Of a DNA stretch of 52,838 nt, positions 23,209 through 29,723 are shown in pieces. Numbering within the stretch: the stretch's first letter is position 1; the number at the start of each line of letters is the position of its first letter. The stretch lies in the IMG/VR virus record IMGVR_UViG_3300022074_000061, positions 1 through 52,838 of that record; one strand, 5' to 3'. The notes under the pieces were generated by a model, which was given only the letters and a program-made list of their open reading frames with translations, made no database searches and was not told the origin of the DNA. Origin of the DNA: a virus. A program made the translations under genes and the position numbers.

Positions 23209-24484
23209 AGTCTATAAATTTTGTTATGTGGCTTTTGAATCTAAGTCTTACTTCACCAACACCAATATTTCTACCTTTTGCAAAAATAATATTTGCATTA
23301 CTTTTTGTAGTATTACCATCATCATCAAACTCAATACCATAATATTCAGGACGATATATTAACATAACAACATCAGCTGCTTGTTCTATTTCACCTGATT
23401 CACGTAAATCAGATAGTGTAGGCTTGCTGTTATTACGCATACCAACGCCACGATTAAGTTGACTAAGAGCAATAATTGTAATATCAAGTTCTTTAGCAAG
23501 ATTTTTTAGTGATCTTGCTACCTGACTTACTTCTTGCTCACGAGTTGTTGATTTAGTTTTATATGATACTAGTTGTAAGTAATCTACCAAAACTAATTTT
23601 ACTTGTTTATCTTTTACATAATCTTTGATTCTTGTGATAAGATATCCAAGAGATGTAATATTAGCTTCATCAATATGTAATGGTGTATTTTGTATAGTGC
23701 CTACAGCATGATGTATTTGTTTCATGTCATCATTACTAATTGTACCATTTGTGATATAGCTATTGTTTATTTCTGATTCCATAGATGTTAATCTACGTAT
23801 CAGTTGTATGGCACTCATTTCATATGAAAATATAACAGTGCTAGTGTTACTTTGTTTTGCTGCATTATATGCAAGTGCTAGTGCAAAACTAGTTTTACCC
23901 ATGGATGACGCACCACCTACAATTATTAAATCTGTAGATTGCCACCCACCAGTAAAAGTATCTATGTCTTTAAATCCTGAGGCTATACCAAGTAAACCAT
24001 CCGTATTCATTCTAGTTTCTGTATCTTGTAAGAAACCAGTAATTTGTTTTGATATACTTGGTAGTTGTTCAGGAGTTTTTATAGATAGTTTTGATACTTG
24101 TGTATTAACATAATCTACAAGTGGTTCAATATCTTCTCCTTCTGATAATTTATTATTAATATCATTTACCAGAGCTGCTAAAGTTTTTTTGTGATAATTT
24201 TCTGTTAGCGAAGCTATACAATTTGTAATCTTAACAGGAGAATATCCTACATCTAACATATGTGCTAGATTATAGGATATGTTTTCACCTTTAACAATTT
24301 TAGATAAAGATACAATATCAATATCTTTGTTGTTATCTTTAAGTTTACATATAGCTACGTAAGTAGAAATATTCAAAGGAAATGTAAATAAATCCTTGTG
24401 AATTAAATCACCATATTTATCTAATAGCTCTGGGCTAATAATTAATTTACCAAGGAGAATCTGTTCAATGTCATATAACTCCAT
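23201..24484 (-). CDS. Replicative DNA helicase, DnaB family
   Basis: 427 residues, near family length. N-terminal helical domain to about 135; RecA-like domain after it. Walker A GGASSMGKTS (190-199), the arginine and sensor region IFSYEMSAIQLIRRLTS, Walker B LVLVDYLQL (297-305), IIALSQLNR (337-345), LSDLRESGEIEQAADVV (358-373) and KGRNIGVGE (403-411) are all intact. It would load as a hexamer on the phage fork and unwind DNA for a polymerase supplied by the host, since no phage polymerase or primase is visible in the window. It begins its own transcript (promoter 14 bases upstream). Confidence 0.9.
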   Translation of the reverse strand: MELYDIEQILLGKLIISPELLDKYGDLIHKDLFTFPLNISTYVAICKLKDNNKDIDIVSLSKIVKGENISYNLAHMLDVGYSPVKITNCIASLTENYHKKTLAALVNDINNKLSEGEDIEPLVDYVNTQVSKLSIKTPEQLPSISKQITGFLQDTETRMNTDGLLGIASGFKDIDTFTGGWQSTDLIIVGGASSMGKTSFALALAYNAAKQSNTSTVIFSYEMSAIQLIRRLTSMESEINNSYITNGTISNDDMKQIHHAVGTIQNTPLHIDEANITSLGYLITRIKDYVKDKQVKLVLVDYLQLVSYKTKSTTREQEVSQVARSLKNLAKELDITIIALSQLNRGVGMRNNSKPTLSDLRESGEIEQAADVVMLIYRPEYYGIEFDDDGNTTKSNANIIFAKGRNIGVGEVRLRFKSHITKFIDYA

Positions 24485-24498
24485 GATCGTTGTTTTTG

Positions 24499-24506
24499 CA
24501 AATATA
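24499..24506 (-). promoter_or_regulatory. -7 element TATATTTG of the helicase gene
   Basis: TATATTTG on the minus strand in the context AATTATATTTGCAAAAA, 14 bases before the helicase ATG and just past the stop of the upstream gene. Confidence 0.6.
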
Positions 24507-24507
24507 A

Positions 24508-24699
24508 TTATTTAATTATAACTTCATTTTTTGTTAACATCCACTGACAACAGTTTAGTGAATGTCCATTATTACATATAAATACCTCTACTGTATCATT
24601 ACAATATTCATATGGCAAAGTATAGATAAATGTAATATTTTTACGAAAATCAAGTATAACTAATTTATTCACAGAAACATTTACATCACTGGAATGCAT
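24508..24699 (-). CDS. Small hypothetical protein, 63 residues
   Basis: Beta-prone with several cysteines (EYCNDTVEVFICNNGHSLNC, CQWML). Overlaps the gene upstream by 19 bases and is followed by the helicase promoter. Its place in a tightly packed operon supports it as real; family unknown. Confidence 0.5.
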   Translation of the reverse strand: MHSSDVNVSVNKLVILDFRKNITFIYTLPYEYCNDTVEVFICNNGHSLNCCQWMLTKNEVIIK

Positions 24700-24926
24700 G
24701 GCAAATCTTTATAAGTTGTGAACATAGCGCCACCATCATTACCTTCATCATCCATAGTTGGATAAATCCAGTGACCATCATCTAGTTTTATTGCTAGTGG
24801 TGATTTATGCCACATAAACTCTTCTAATTCTGGATCAAGAAGATACTCTACATTTATAATTTTTCTGCCAATCAAATGATCTGCAGCTTTTTTTGTCCAA
24901 TATTTAGTTGGGTTTTTAATTTCCAT
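24681..24926 (-). CDS. Conserved small phage protein, 81 residues
   Basis: I use the ATG at 24926, one base after the upstream stop, rather than an upstream start inside the previous gene. KKAADHLIGRKIINVEYLLD, then SPLAIKLDDGHWIYPTMDDE and GNDGGAMFT form a compact beta domain I recall from marine phage genomes without a known function. Confidence 0.55.
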   Translation of the reverse strand: MEIKNPTKYWTKKAADHLIGRKIINVEYLLDPELEEFMWHKSPLAIKLDDGHWIYPTMDDEGNDGGAMFTTYKDLPCIPVM

Positions 24927-24927
24927 A

Positions 24928-25788
24928 TTAATTATTTTTAAGATATTCAAAAGCTTTATTATTCATTTTACTACATGCACCTACAAGTATAGATTCTTGT
25001 TGTCCATAGGTACGTTTGGGAGCTGATTTATGATGTGTTGTAAATTGTGTTACACCATTAAACAAGCCCCATTTGTTATGACCTATTCTGTACATTTCAA
25101 TTTGAATACACTGTTCAAGTTTTTCACGTTGATTTTTTAGTCTTGATGACATTTTATCTAAACGATCAGTGTTTATTAAGTAGTTTACTGTATCTTCTAT
25201 TAGTTGTTTTGTTACATTTTGTGTAGCAAAATCATGAAGATCAGCTATTTTACTATCATGATCTGTAAAATTGATCATTCCAGATAATAAACCTACTTTA
25301 TCTTGTATAGACTTAGTGTGTCTATAACTTGCAAAAGCATTGCTTGACATCCAAGCAAACTGATTTTGACAGAACATAACTTTATTCATAAATCCAAATT
25401 TTAATGAACAAGTACCATCATGACTATTCATAGCATATATATATTCTTGTGTTCTTTCACCACCAATAAGCGTAATGTTATTAGACCTTTGCATTTGAAC
25501 AACAATTTTTCTACCACCATGCAATGATAATGCTTTTACAATTTCAAGTTGATTGTCTTGTGCAATATTTCGCATAGTTTCTATAATAGTATAGTTTTGT
25601 GTAGGTGTATAAGATTTTGATACACTATTTAATACTTCACCATTGTCTGATCTAACAAGTGCATAGTATGGTGTATCGTGTAATCCATTGTTTGCTTGAG
25701 GAGTGCATTGTCCTGCGTACATTAATGGTTTTTTAACGACCTCCCAATCAAGATCGTTTTGTTGTAATATAGTTTCTGTATTAAGCAT
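24928..25788 (-). CDS. DUF932 family protein
   Basis: 286 residues from the ATG at 25788; a TTG eight codons earlier is less likely. LDWEVVKKPL near the start, DTPYYALVRSDNGEVL, VSKSYTPTQNY, GGRKIVVQMQ and the long helical C-terminal half match the DUF932 family of phage and plasmid proteins. The function is not known; members usually lie in early or replication regions. Overlaps the gene upstream by eight bases. Confidence 0.75.
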   Translation of the reverse strand: MLNTETILQQNDLDWEVVKKPLMYAGQCTPQANNGLHDTPYYALVRSDNGEVLNSVSKSYTPTQNYTIIETMRNIAQDNQLEIVKALSLHGGRKIVVQMQRSNNITLIGGERTQEYIYAMNSHDGTCSLKFGFMNKVMFCQNQFAWMSSNAFASYRHTKSIQDKVGLLSGMINFTDHDSKIADLHDFATQNVTKQLIEDTVNYLINTDRLDKMSSRLKNQREKLEQCIQIEMYRIGHNKWGLFNGVTQFTTHHKSAPKRTYGQQESILVGACSKMNNKAFEYLKNN

Positions 25789-26188
25789 ATTCTTTAGTAT
25801 TAATTTTTTCAATTAGTTCAGCTGATGTGCCATTAAATATAATTTTATCATTCCAATCTTTAACATCAATATTTAATTGATTGTCAATTAGTGATATTGT
25901 ATATATAAACTCTTCTCCAACATCTTTTGTATTAGTTGGATATAAATATATATTACCAATACCATCTTTAAAGTATGCAACTAGCTGTGCAGCTAAACAT
26001 GACATACCATTTGCAGAGCGAGCAGGAGTTATATTACTATAACCATTAACAACATTAAAGTCTTGTAAAAATTCTGCTAGTTCTTTACCATGACCACTTA
26101 AATAGCCATCATACTGACGATACATGCATATAATATTATTATTTTTATCGTATTCGTCTTTTATAAAGGTTAAACTTCTTGTACCCAT
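25781..26188 (-). CDS. MGTRSLT-type conserved protein
   Basis: 135 residues beginning MGTRSLTFIKDE, followed by IICMYRQYDGYLSGHGKELA. This opening, with RQYDGYxSGHG, defines a small family found in phages and bacteria with unknown function. It follows the gene upstream through the leader AATAATT-ATG. Confidence 0.6.
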   Translation of the reverse strand: MGTRSLTFIKDEYDKNNNIICMYRQYDGYLSGHGKELAEFLQDFNVVNGYSNITPARSANGMSCLAAQLVAYFKDGIGNIYLYPTNTKDVGEEFIYTISLIDNQLNIDVKDWNDKIIFNGTSAELIEKINTKEYA

Positions 26189-26190
26189 AA

Positions 26191-26409
26191 TTATTTAATT
26201 TTATTTAGTATTAATTCGTTAATTTCCCATTGTTCATGATCTATGTCCATTTGTTCTAATTCTTTTTCTGCTATTAGATCCCAAATTGAATCATCTCCAG
26301 ATAATATTTTTTCATTTATTAATGTTTTATGATTTCTGCCATCATCTGGAAATTTTAATGTTACACGCGTAGTGTATTCTCTAATTACTTTAACTTCATA
26401 TTCTTTCAT
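26191..26409 (-). CDS. Hypothetical protein, 72 residues
   Basis: Begins KEYEVKVIREYTTRVTLKFP, a beta hairpin, then an acidic helical tail (EKELEQMDIDHEQWEI). Small phage proteins of this shape often accompany DUF932 genes. Overlaps the upstream gene by four bases. Confidence 0.5.
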   Translation of the reverse strand: MKEYEVKVIREYTTRVTLKFPDDGRNHKTLINEKILSGDDSIWDLIAEKELEQMDIDHEQWEINELILNKIK

Positions 26410-26669
26410 AGTTCTAATTTGATTTGTGTTTTATTAGGCATCCATTCGTAGTAGTAAAGAACATATGTTTTATTACGTCCAAATTTGTCTTGAAAAGACT
26501 TTTTACCTAATAAAGGTGTATTATTATTTATTATCATTTTTTCATCAGCGTACTGAACTTGTACACTGTTTTCTTTGACATTATGTGGTATACCAACCAG
26601 TGTCATCCCAGATAAACTGGGATTAATTTTATAACCACTGATTAGTTTTTTTATCAAATATTGTTTCAT
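26406..26669 (-). CDS. Hypothetical protein, 87 residues
   Basis: Beta-rich and basic: SLSGMTLVGIPHNVKENSVQ, KSFQDKFGRNKTYVLYYYEW. Overlaps both neighbours by four bases. Family not recognised. Confidence 0.5.
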   Translation of the reverse strand: MKQYLIKKLISGYKINPSLSGMTLVGIPHNVKENSVQVQYADEKMIINNNTPLLGKKSFQDKFGRNKTYVLYYYEWMPNKTQIKLEL

Positions 26670-26914
26670 CTTTGTATAACATTGATGTTTTTGTTTCTAT
26701 CAACATGTTGTATTGATTTTAATTTATCCCAATGAGATGTTTCTTGTTTGACAACATTATAACAGTCTTTTATTAATTCTTGTCTTTGCGTCTCAATATC
26801 TCTGCTAGGATCAACACTAACACTCTGACCATAATTGATTTTAATAGCTTCAAAGTTTCCGATGTTTATAGTTTTACTTACGTTAAATGATATAGTTTCA
26901 ATATTATTGTTCAT
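26666..26914 (-). CDS. Hypothetical protein, 82 residues
   Basis: The ATG at 26914 is used; extension further upstream would lie inside the MPNWC gene in another frame. The protein starts MNNNIETISFNVSKTINIGN, has a beta half (FEAIKINYGQSVSVDP) and a helical tail. Overlaps the MPNWC gene by eleven bases. Confidence 0.5.
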   Translation of the reverse strand: MNNNIETISFNVSKTINIGNFEAIKINYGQSVSVDPSRDIETQRQELIKDCYNVVKQETSHWDKLKSIQHVDRNKNINVIQR

Positions 26915-27455
26915 AATTAGGTTTATAGTTAGGATTTTTTTTAATTTCATCTGCACGTACCGAAACAGTTTCTGTTTCACATCCACATATTGTGCAATAA
27001 TAATCGTATGTAGGATTATCCCAATCAATCTCTGCGTGACAACATTCAGATGCTGACTCAATCTGCCAAGATTGATTGTCCCGTACTTTATTGTGTTGTA
27101 TTTCTAAAATACCTGCAAAACACATACCTGTTTCTTCGTATTGTAATGTAAAATAAAGTTTAGGAAACATGTGTACAATATTTTCTAACCATGATATTGG
27201 TGGCGACCAAGCGCTATCAAAAGTTACAGCAAAATATTCTTTATTATTATTTTCAATATTTGGTTCACATGCATCCCATTTAGTACCCCAGTTTCCTAAA
27301 GACCAGTCGTACCAGTCTTTACGATCACCACGTGGTAGAGTACCTTCAAATGAAAACTCTGTTTCTTTACGAGCATTCATTGATTTTTCTACAAATTCTT
27401 GTAGTTCTTTTTCATCACCTGTTACTGTTAGGTTATTCCAGCACCAATTTGGCAT
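26904..27455 (-). CDS. MPNWC protein, Api92-like ferredoxin-fold (DUF1281-like)
   Basis: 183 residues. MPNWCWNNLTVTGDEKELQE is the hallmark opening of the DUF1281/Api92-like family, with WGTKWDA, FDSAWSPPISWL and YEETGMCFAG as later blocks. A Cys-rich C-terminal segment (YYCTICGCETETV) is extra. The family is widespread in phages and plasmids with a ferredoxin-like fold and no established activity. Confidence 0.7.
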   Translation of the reverse strand: MPNWCWNNLTVTGDEKELQEFVEKSMNARKETEFSFEGTLPRGDRKDWYDWSLGNWGTKWDACEPNIENNNKEYFAVTFDSAWSPPISWLENIVHMFPKLYFTLQYEETGMCFAGILEIQHNKVRDNQSWQIESASECCHAEIDWDNPTYDYYCTICGCETETVSVRADEIKKNPNYKPNYEQ

Positions 27456-27457
27456 AA

Positions 27458-27715
27458 TTATTTATTTAAGTTTATATCTTTTGTTATACAGTACGAGTAT
27501 TTATCTCCACAATCTTCATCATATTCTACTTGTTCTGTTACTTTTATATACATGTCTTTTTCATGTATTGCTATAATATTATTTAATAGTTGATAATCTA
27601 TTTTATCCCAATATCCAAAACGAAACATTAGGTCATTATTACCATAAGTCTGAATTATAAAATTTTTATTGAATGCAAATCTGATGGTTGTAAGGGTGCT
27701 ATCGTGTATTTTCAT
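27458..27715 (-). CDS. Hypothetical protein, 85 residues
   Basis: First gene after the strong terminator at 27730-27769, so it opens the long operon running to 19003. It is mixed alpha/beta and acidic at the end (EYDEDCGDKYSYCITKDI). No TAnnTTTG element is visible before it, so its promoter is unclear and may lie within the terminator region. Confidence 0.5.
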   Translation of the reverse strand: MKIHDSTLTTIRFAFNKNFIIQTYGNNDLMFRFGYWDKIDYQLLNNIIAIHEKDMYIKVTEQVEYDEDCGDKYSYCITKDINLNK

Positions 27716-27729
27716 ATTTATAATTTTAG

Positions 27730-27769
27730 AAAAAAAAGGGCAGTGTTCGTACGACTAAGACCGCCCTTT
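27730..27769 (-). terminator. Strong intrinsic terminator
   Basis: On the minus strand AAAAGGGC (27769-27762) pairs with GCCCTTTT (27740-27733) and the T run continues to eight. The 21-base loop contains the perfect palindrome TCGTACGA. A weaker hairpin (ACTAAAAGG/CCTTTAGT) precedes it at about 27773-27810. Confidence 0.75.
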
Positions 27770-27810
27770 TAACTACTAAAGGTCCACTAAGAAGTTTTAT
27801 CCTTTTAGTA

Positions 27811-28149
27811 TTATGCAGACACAATAGAACCTATTGTATTCCTTTTGTGTCTTTTGTTAAACTTATTTACCACTACAAAATATCTTTTGATATAAGCTTT
27901 TTTGAAAACCTTGTAAGAAAAGTTTAGATTAGATATATACTTTTGAAATAGTTTATATTTACTTTTCTTAAATTTTTCTGATGTGCCATCCAGAAATGTA
28001 ATAACTAGATTTTTGTAGTCTACACTTTTAATAATACAATCAGCATTATTTTTTCTGAATGAAGCATGAGCCATGTCATATGGTGTAGCTTGTCTTTGTT
28101 TCATTTGCTTATGTAATTGTTTGAGGTATTGAGAAGATATTTCTTGCAT
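27811..28149 (-). CDS. Hypothetical basic protein, 112 residues
   Basis: Helical N-terminus (SSQYLKQLHKQMKQRQATPY) then a small beta part (KNLVITFLDGTSEKFKKSKY) and a basic tail FNKRHKRNT. It is an isolated single-gene unit: repeat leader and terminator before it, two hairpins after it. A host-acting early protein is plausible from the arrangement alone. Confidence 0.5.
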   Translation of the reverse strand: MQEISSQYLKQLHKQMKQRQATPYDMAHASFRKNNADCIIKSVDYKNLVITFLDGTSEKFKKSKYKLFQKYISNLNFSYKVFKKAYIKRYFVVVNKFNKRHKRNTIGSIVSA

Positions 28150-28161
28150 AGTAATAGTTTT

Positions 28162-28183
28162 TATTTATTGTTAGTGGTAAAAA
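28162..28183 (-). repeat. Leader repeat, type 1, copy a
   Basis: On the + strand it reads TATTTATTGTTAGT-G-GTAAAAA, matching 21 of 22 positions at 28721-28742. It lies between the preceding terminator and the start codon of the gene at 28149, so it is a promoter or operator candidate. Confidence 0.55.
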
Positions 28184-28200
28184 GGGGGAATTGCACCCCC
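28179..28200 (-). terminator. Intrinsic terminator after the 28205 gene
   Basis: On the minus strand GGGGG-TGCAATT-CCCCC is followed directly by TTTTT. It starts five bases past the stop codon at 28205. Confidence 0.75.
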
Positions 28201-28204
28201 ATAT

Positions 28205-28426
28205 TTATTTCTTAGGTGTAAAATATGTGAATATTGAAAATATAACACCTGCCATAACAGCGGTGGCAACACCACTGAATGTGCCAATAAAGATAATTGG
28301 CAAAAGCAGAGTGAACAATATGTCCCAGAACACCTGTGTCTTGACCATTCTACGTCTGCCGAGAGCTTTATATACAATGATATAATAGCCCACAGCAGCG
28401 AAGATAGCAATGAAAAACAAGCTCAT
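28205..28426 (-). CDS. Two-TM membrane protein, 73 residues
   Basis: Residues 2-20 (LFFIAIFAAVGYYIIVYKA) and 33-66 (WDILFTLLLPIIFIGTF then VATAVMAGVIFSIFTYF) are membrane segments around a basic loop GRRRMVK. Its G+C looks higher than that of its neighbours. Coupled to the gene upstream (TAATGA-type overlap) and closed by a terminator. Unknown function; an envelope-acting early protein is possible. Confidence 0.55.
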   Translation of the reverse strand: MSLFFIAIFAAVGYYIIVYKALGRRRMVKTQVFWDILFTLLLPIIFIGTFSGVATAVMAGVIFSIFTYFTPKK

Positions 28427-28701
28427 TAGAACGGTAAGTTAGTAGATTCTAACGCCTGTTTTGCAGCTTGTTTAGGACTGAATGTATTTAGTTTCATATA
28501 CATAGGTCTTGAAGCATCAGCTTTTTGAGACTTTTGTATAGTTGTAGTTACAAAGCCTTTATCGTTGACATGTTCTTTCATGAAGTTACAGAACTCTTTT
28601 GCGTTAAAGTCAATGTTTATAACACTTGATCCATTGTCAAATGTTTTTTCTCTGATGTATACACCTTCAGCGAAAGTGATAGGGTTTTTAGTTTTAGACA
28701 T
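28426..28701 (-). CDS. Hypothetical protein with SSB-like C-terminal tip
   Basis: 91 residues. A beta-rich core (GSSVINIDFNAKEFCNFMKE, KGFVTTTIQKSQKADA) with MYMKLNTFSPKQ is followed by ESTNLPF at the C-terminus. The final Leu-Pro-Phe resembles the SSB-like protein's DDDLPF, though without the acidic run. It may be a small ssDNA-associated protein; this is inference. Confidence 0.5.
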   Translation of the reverse strand: MSKTKNPITFAEGVYIREKTFDNGSSVINIDFNAKEFCNFMKEHVNDKGFVTTTIQKSQKADASRPMYMKLNTFSPKQAAKQALESTNLPF

Positions 28702-28720
28702 AATTAAATTTTTAGATTAA

Positions 28721-28742
28721 TATTTATTGTTAGTAGTAAAAA
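28721..28742 (-). repeat. Leader repeat, type 1, copy b
   Basis: Reads TATTTATTGTTAGT-A-GTAAAAA on the + strand; one mismatch to 28162-28183. Same place relative to terminator and next gene. Confidence 0.55.
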
Positions 28743-28767
28743 AAAGAGTGACTATAGTGCCACTCTT
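28737..28767 (-). terminator. Intrinsic terminator overlapping the 28752 gene end
   Basis: On the minus strand AAGAGTG pairs with CACTCTT across a ten-base loop, followed by a T run. The stop codon of the gene ending at 28752 lies inside the loop. Confidence 0.7.
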
Positions 28768-29009
28768 ATGTTATCGTATTCAAACACTTTAGCCCAGTCA
28801 ATTATATCTGACTGACACATATCTATTAGAGCTTGCTCTTTGGCAATCTCGTCAAGAGATTTGATAGGATAGTTGCCTTGAATATTGTACTCTTCAATAG
28901 CGTCAATATTGTTAGGCGCAGAACATTCATAGCAGTTTGCTATGGTGTATGATACTGGACGCAATTTAGTGCATGAGCACGAATCGCATTGTTGAGAAAT
29001 TATTTCCAT
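28752..29009 (-). CDS. Small Cys-rich, zinc-ribbon-like protein
   Basis: 85 residues. Cysteines at 8, 11, 13, 26 and 29 (CDSCSC...NCYEC) form a zinc-ribbon-like knuckle pair, followed by an acidic helical tail. It could be a transcription or host-factor binding protein. It is a single-gene unit with its own terminator and repeat-bearing leader. Confidence 0.55.
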   Translation of the reverse strand: MEIISQQCDSCSCTKLRPVSYTIANCYECSAPNNIDAIEEYNIQGNYPIKSLDEIAKEQALIDMCQSDIIDWAKVFEYDNIRVAL

Positions 29010-29031
29010 GATAAATTATTTTTGATTAAAC

Positions 29032-29049
29032 TTATGTATAGTTGTAAAA
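29032..29049 (-). repeat. Leader repeat, type 2, copy a
   Basis: On the + strand TTATGTATAGTTGTAAAA. It matches TATGTATAGT-C-TGTAAAA at 29582-29599 apart from one inserted base. It precedes the 29009 gene on the minus strand. Confidence 0.5.
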
Positions 29050-29120
29050 CTGTGAACACATAAATAATAGAAGTCAAAGATTGTATGCATAAATCTGATA
29101 GTTGGTACTTGACTTTATCA

Positions 29121-29156
29121 AAAAAAAACACTAACTTCGCAAAGCAGTTGCGTAAG
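29121..29156 (-). terminator. Hairpin with distant T run
   Basis: On the minus strand CTT-A-CGCAA-CTGCT-TTGCG-AAG forms a stem with one bulge, followed by TTAGTG and nine T residues. No gene ends here, so it may close a small non-coding RNA. Confidence 0.4.
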
Positions 29157-29342
29157 CATTACAATCAGTTAAATACAATAAGTATTTATTATATTTACAA
29201 TGTAAAGTAAAAAAAGTAGATAACTGTTTGATTATCAATACTTTAGATTATTTGCAATAGTATTTGTATAAAAAAAAGGGTATAAACTAAGGGATTAGAT
29301 TATATAACACAATCAGGGATAGTTATATTTTTTTCACAATAT

Positions 29343-29376
29343 AAAAAAAAAGAGAGACTAGTTTGCCTCTCTCTTT
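29343..29376 (-). terminator. Intrinsic terminator after the micro-gene pair
   Basis: AAAGAGAG (29376-29369 on the minus strand) and CTCTCTTT (29355-29348) pair and run into a T tract. The stem overlaps the last codons of the gene ending at 29358. Confidence 0.6.
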
Positions 29377-29441
29377 GTATATCTGGTGTCCATATACCAC
29401 TCTAGTATAAGAACACCTATAATAATTTTAAGTATCATCAT
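29358..29441 (-). CDS. Micro-protein, 27 residues
   Basis: ATG at 29441 overlaps the stop of the preceding micro-gene (ATGA). It encodes MMILKIIIGVLILEW then YMDTRYTKREAN: a short hydrophobic segment and a charged tail. It is followed at once by a terminator, which supports a real transcription unit. Confidence 0.4.
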   Translation of the reverse strand: MMILKIIIGVLILEWYMDTRYTKREAN

Positions 29442-29551
29442 TTCTTTTTAAATTTTTTAATGTTATCAATATCTTTATTAAGTTGTATAGTATTTACTGT
29501 GCAGTATTTTATGACAAGCACAGTGATGACCACTGTAAGTATGGTTTCCAT
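29438..29551 (-). CDS. Micro-protein with one TM segment, 37 residues
   Basis: METILTVVITVLVIKYC gives one membrane span, followed by a basic tail ending KKFKKK. The leader carries the type 2 repeat and ends in AATAATTACT-ATG, like other genes in this region. Confidence 0.45.
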   Translation of the reverse strand: METILTVVITVLVIKYCTVNTIQLNKDIDNIKKFKKK

Positions 29552-29580
29552 AGTAATTATTTAAATTAAACATATAATAT

Positions 29581-29599
29581 CTATGTATAGTCTGTAAAA
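29581..29599 (-). repeat. Leader repeat, type 2, copy b
   Basis: CTATGTATAGTCTGTAAAA on the + strand, 30 bases before the micro-gene start at 29551. Partner of 29032-29049. Confidence 0.5.
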
Positions 29600-29700
29600 A
29601 AAACAACAGACAAAACAAAGGGTGGGTGTAAAAAAAAAGTAGAAGGGTAGGGGCGTAAAGAGACAAAGCATCTCTTCCTCACAAATACAAATAATTTTTT

Positions 29701-29708
29701 TACTTTTG
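29701..29708 (+). promoter_or_regulatory. -7 element TACTTTTG of the morphogenesis block
   Basis: TACTTTTG preceded by a T run, 15 bases before the ATG at 29724. It drives the first gene of the head operon and diverges from the micro-gene unit at 29551. A purine-rich tract lies about 45-80 bases upstream. Confidence 0.6.
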
Positions 29709-29723
29709 TATAAAAATCTTACA

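Larger units (their letters stand above)
29010..29357. other. Non-coding AT-rich stretch
   Basis: No credible gene on either strand. It holds a leader repeat (29032-29049), a GC-containing hairpin with a T run on the minus strand (29121-29156), the direct repeat TTAGATTAT (near 29245 and 29295), and a terminator at its right end. Candidate origin or small RNA region between the two divergent halves of the genome. Confidence 0.5.

Noticed and set aside
27169-27576. 135-codon + strand frame
   Set aside because: Opposite the MPNWC gene, whose protein signature is clear; the + frame has no recognisable content and the wrong direction for the operon.
29240-29300. Iterons of an origin
   Set aside because: Only two clear copies of TTAGATTAT; too few and too AT-rich to separate from chance.
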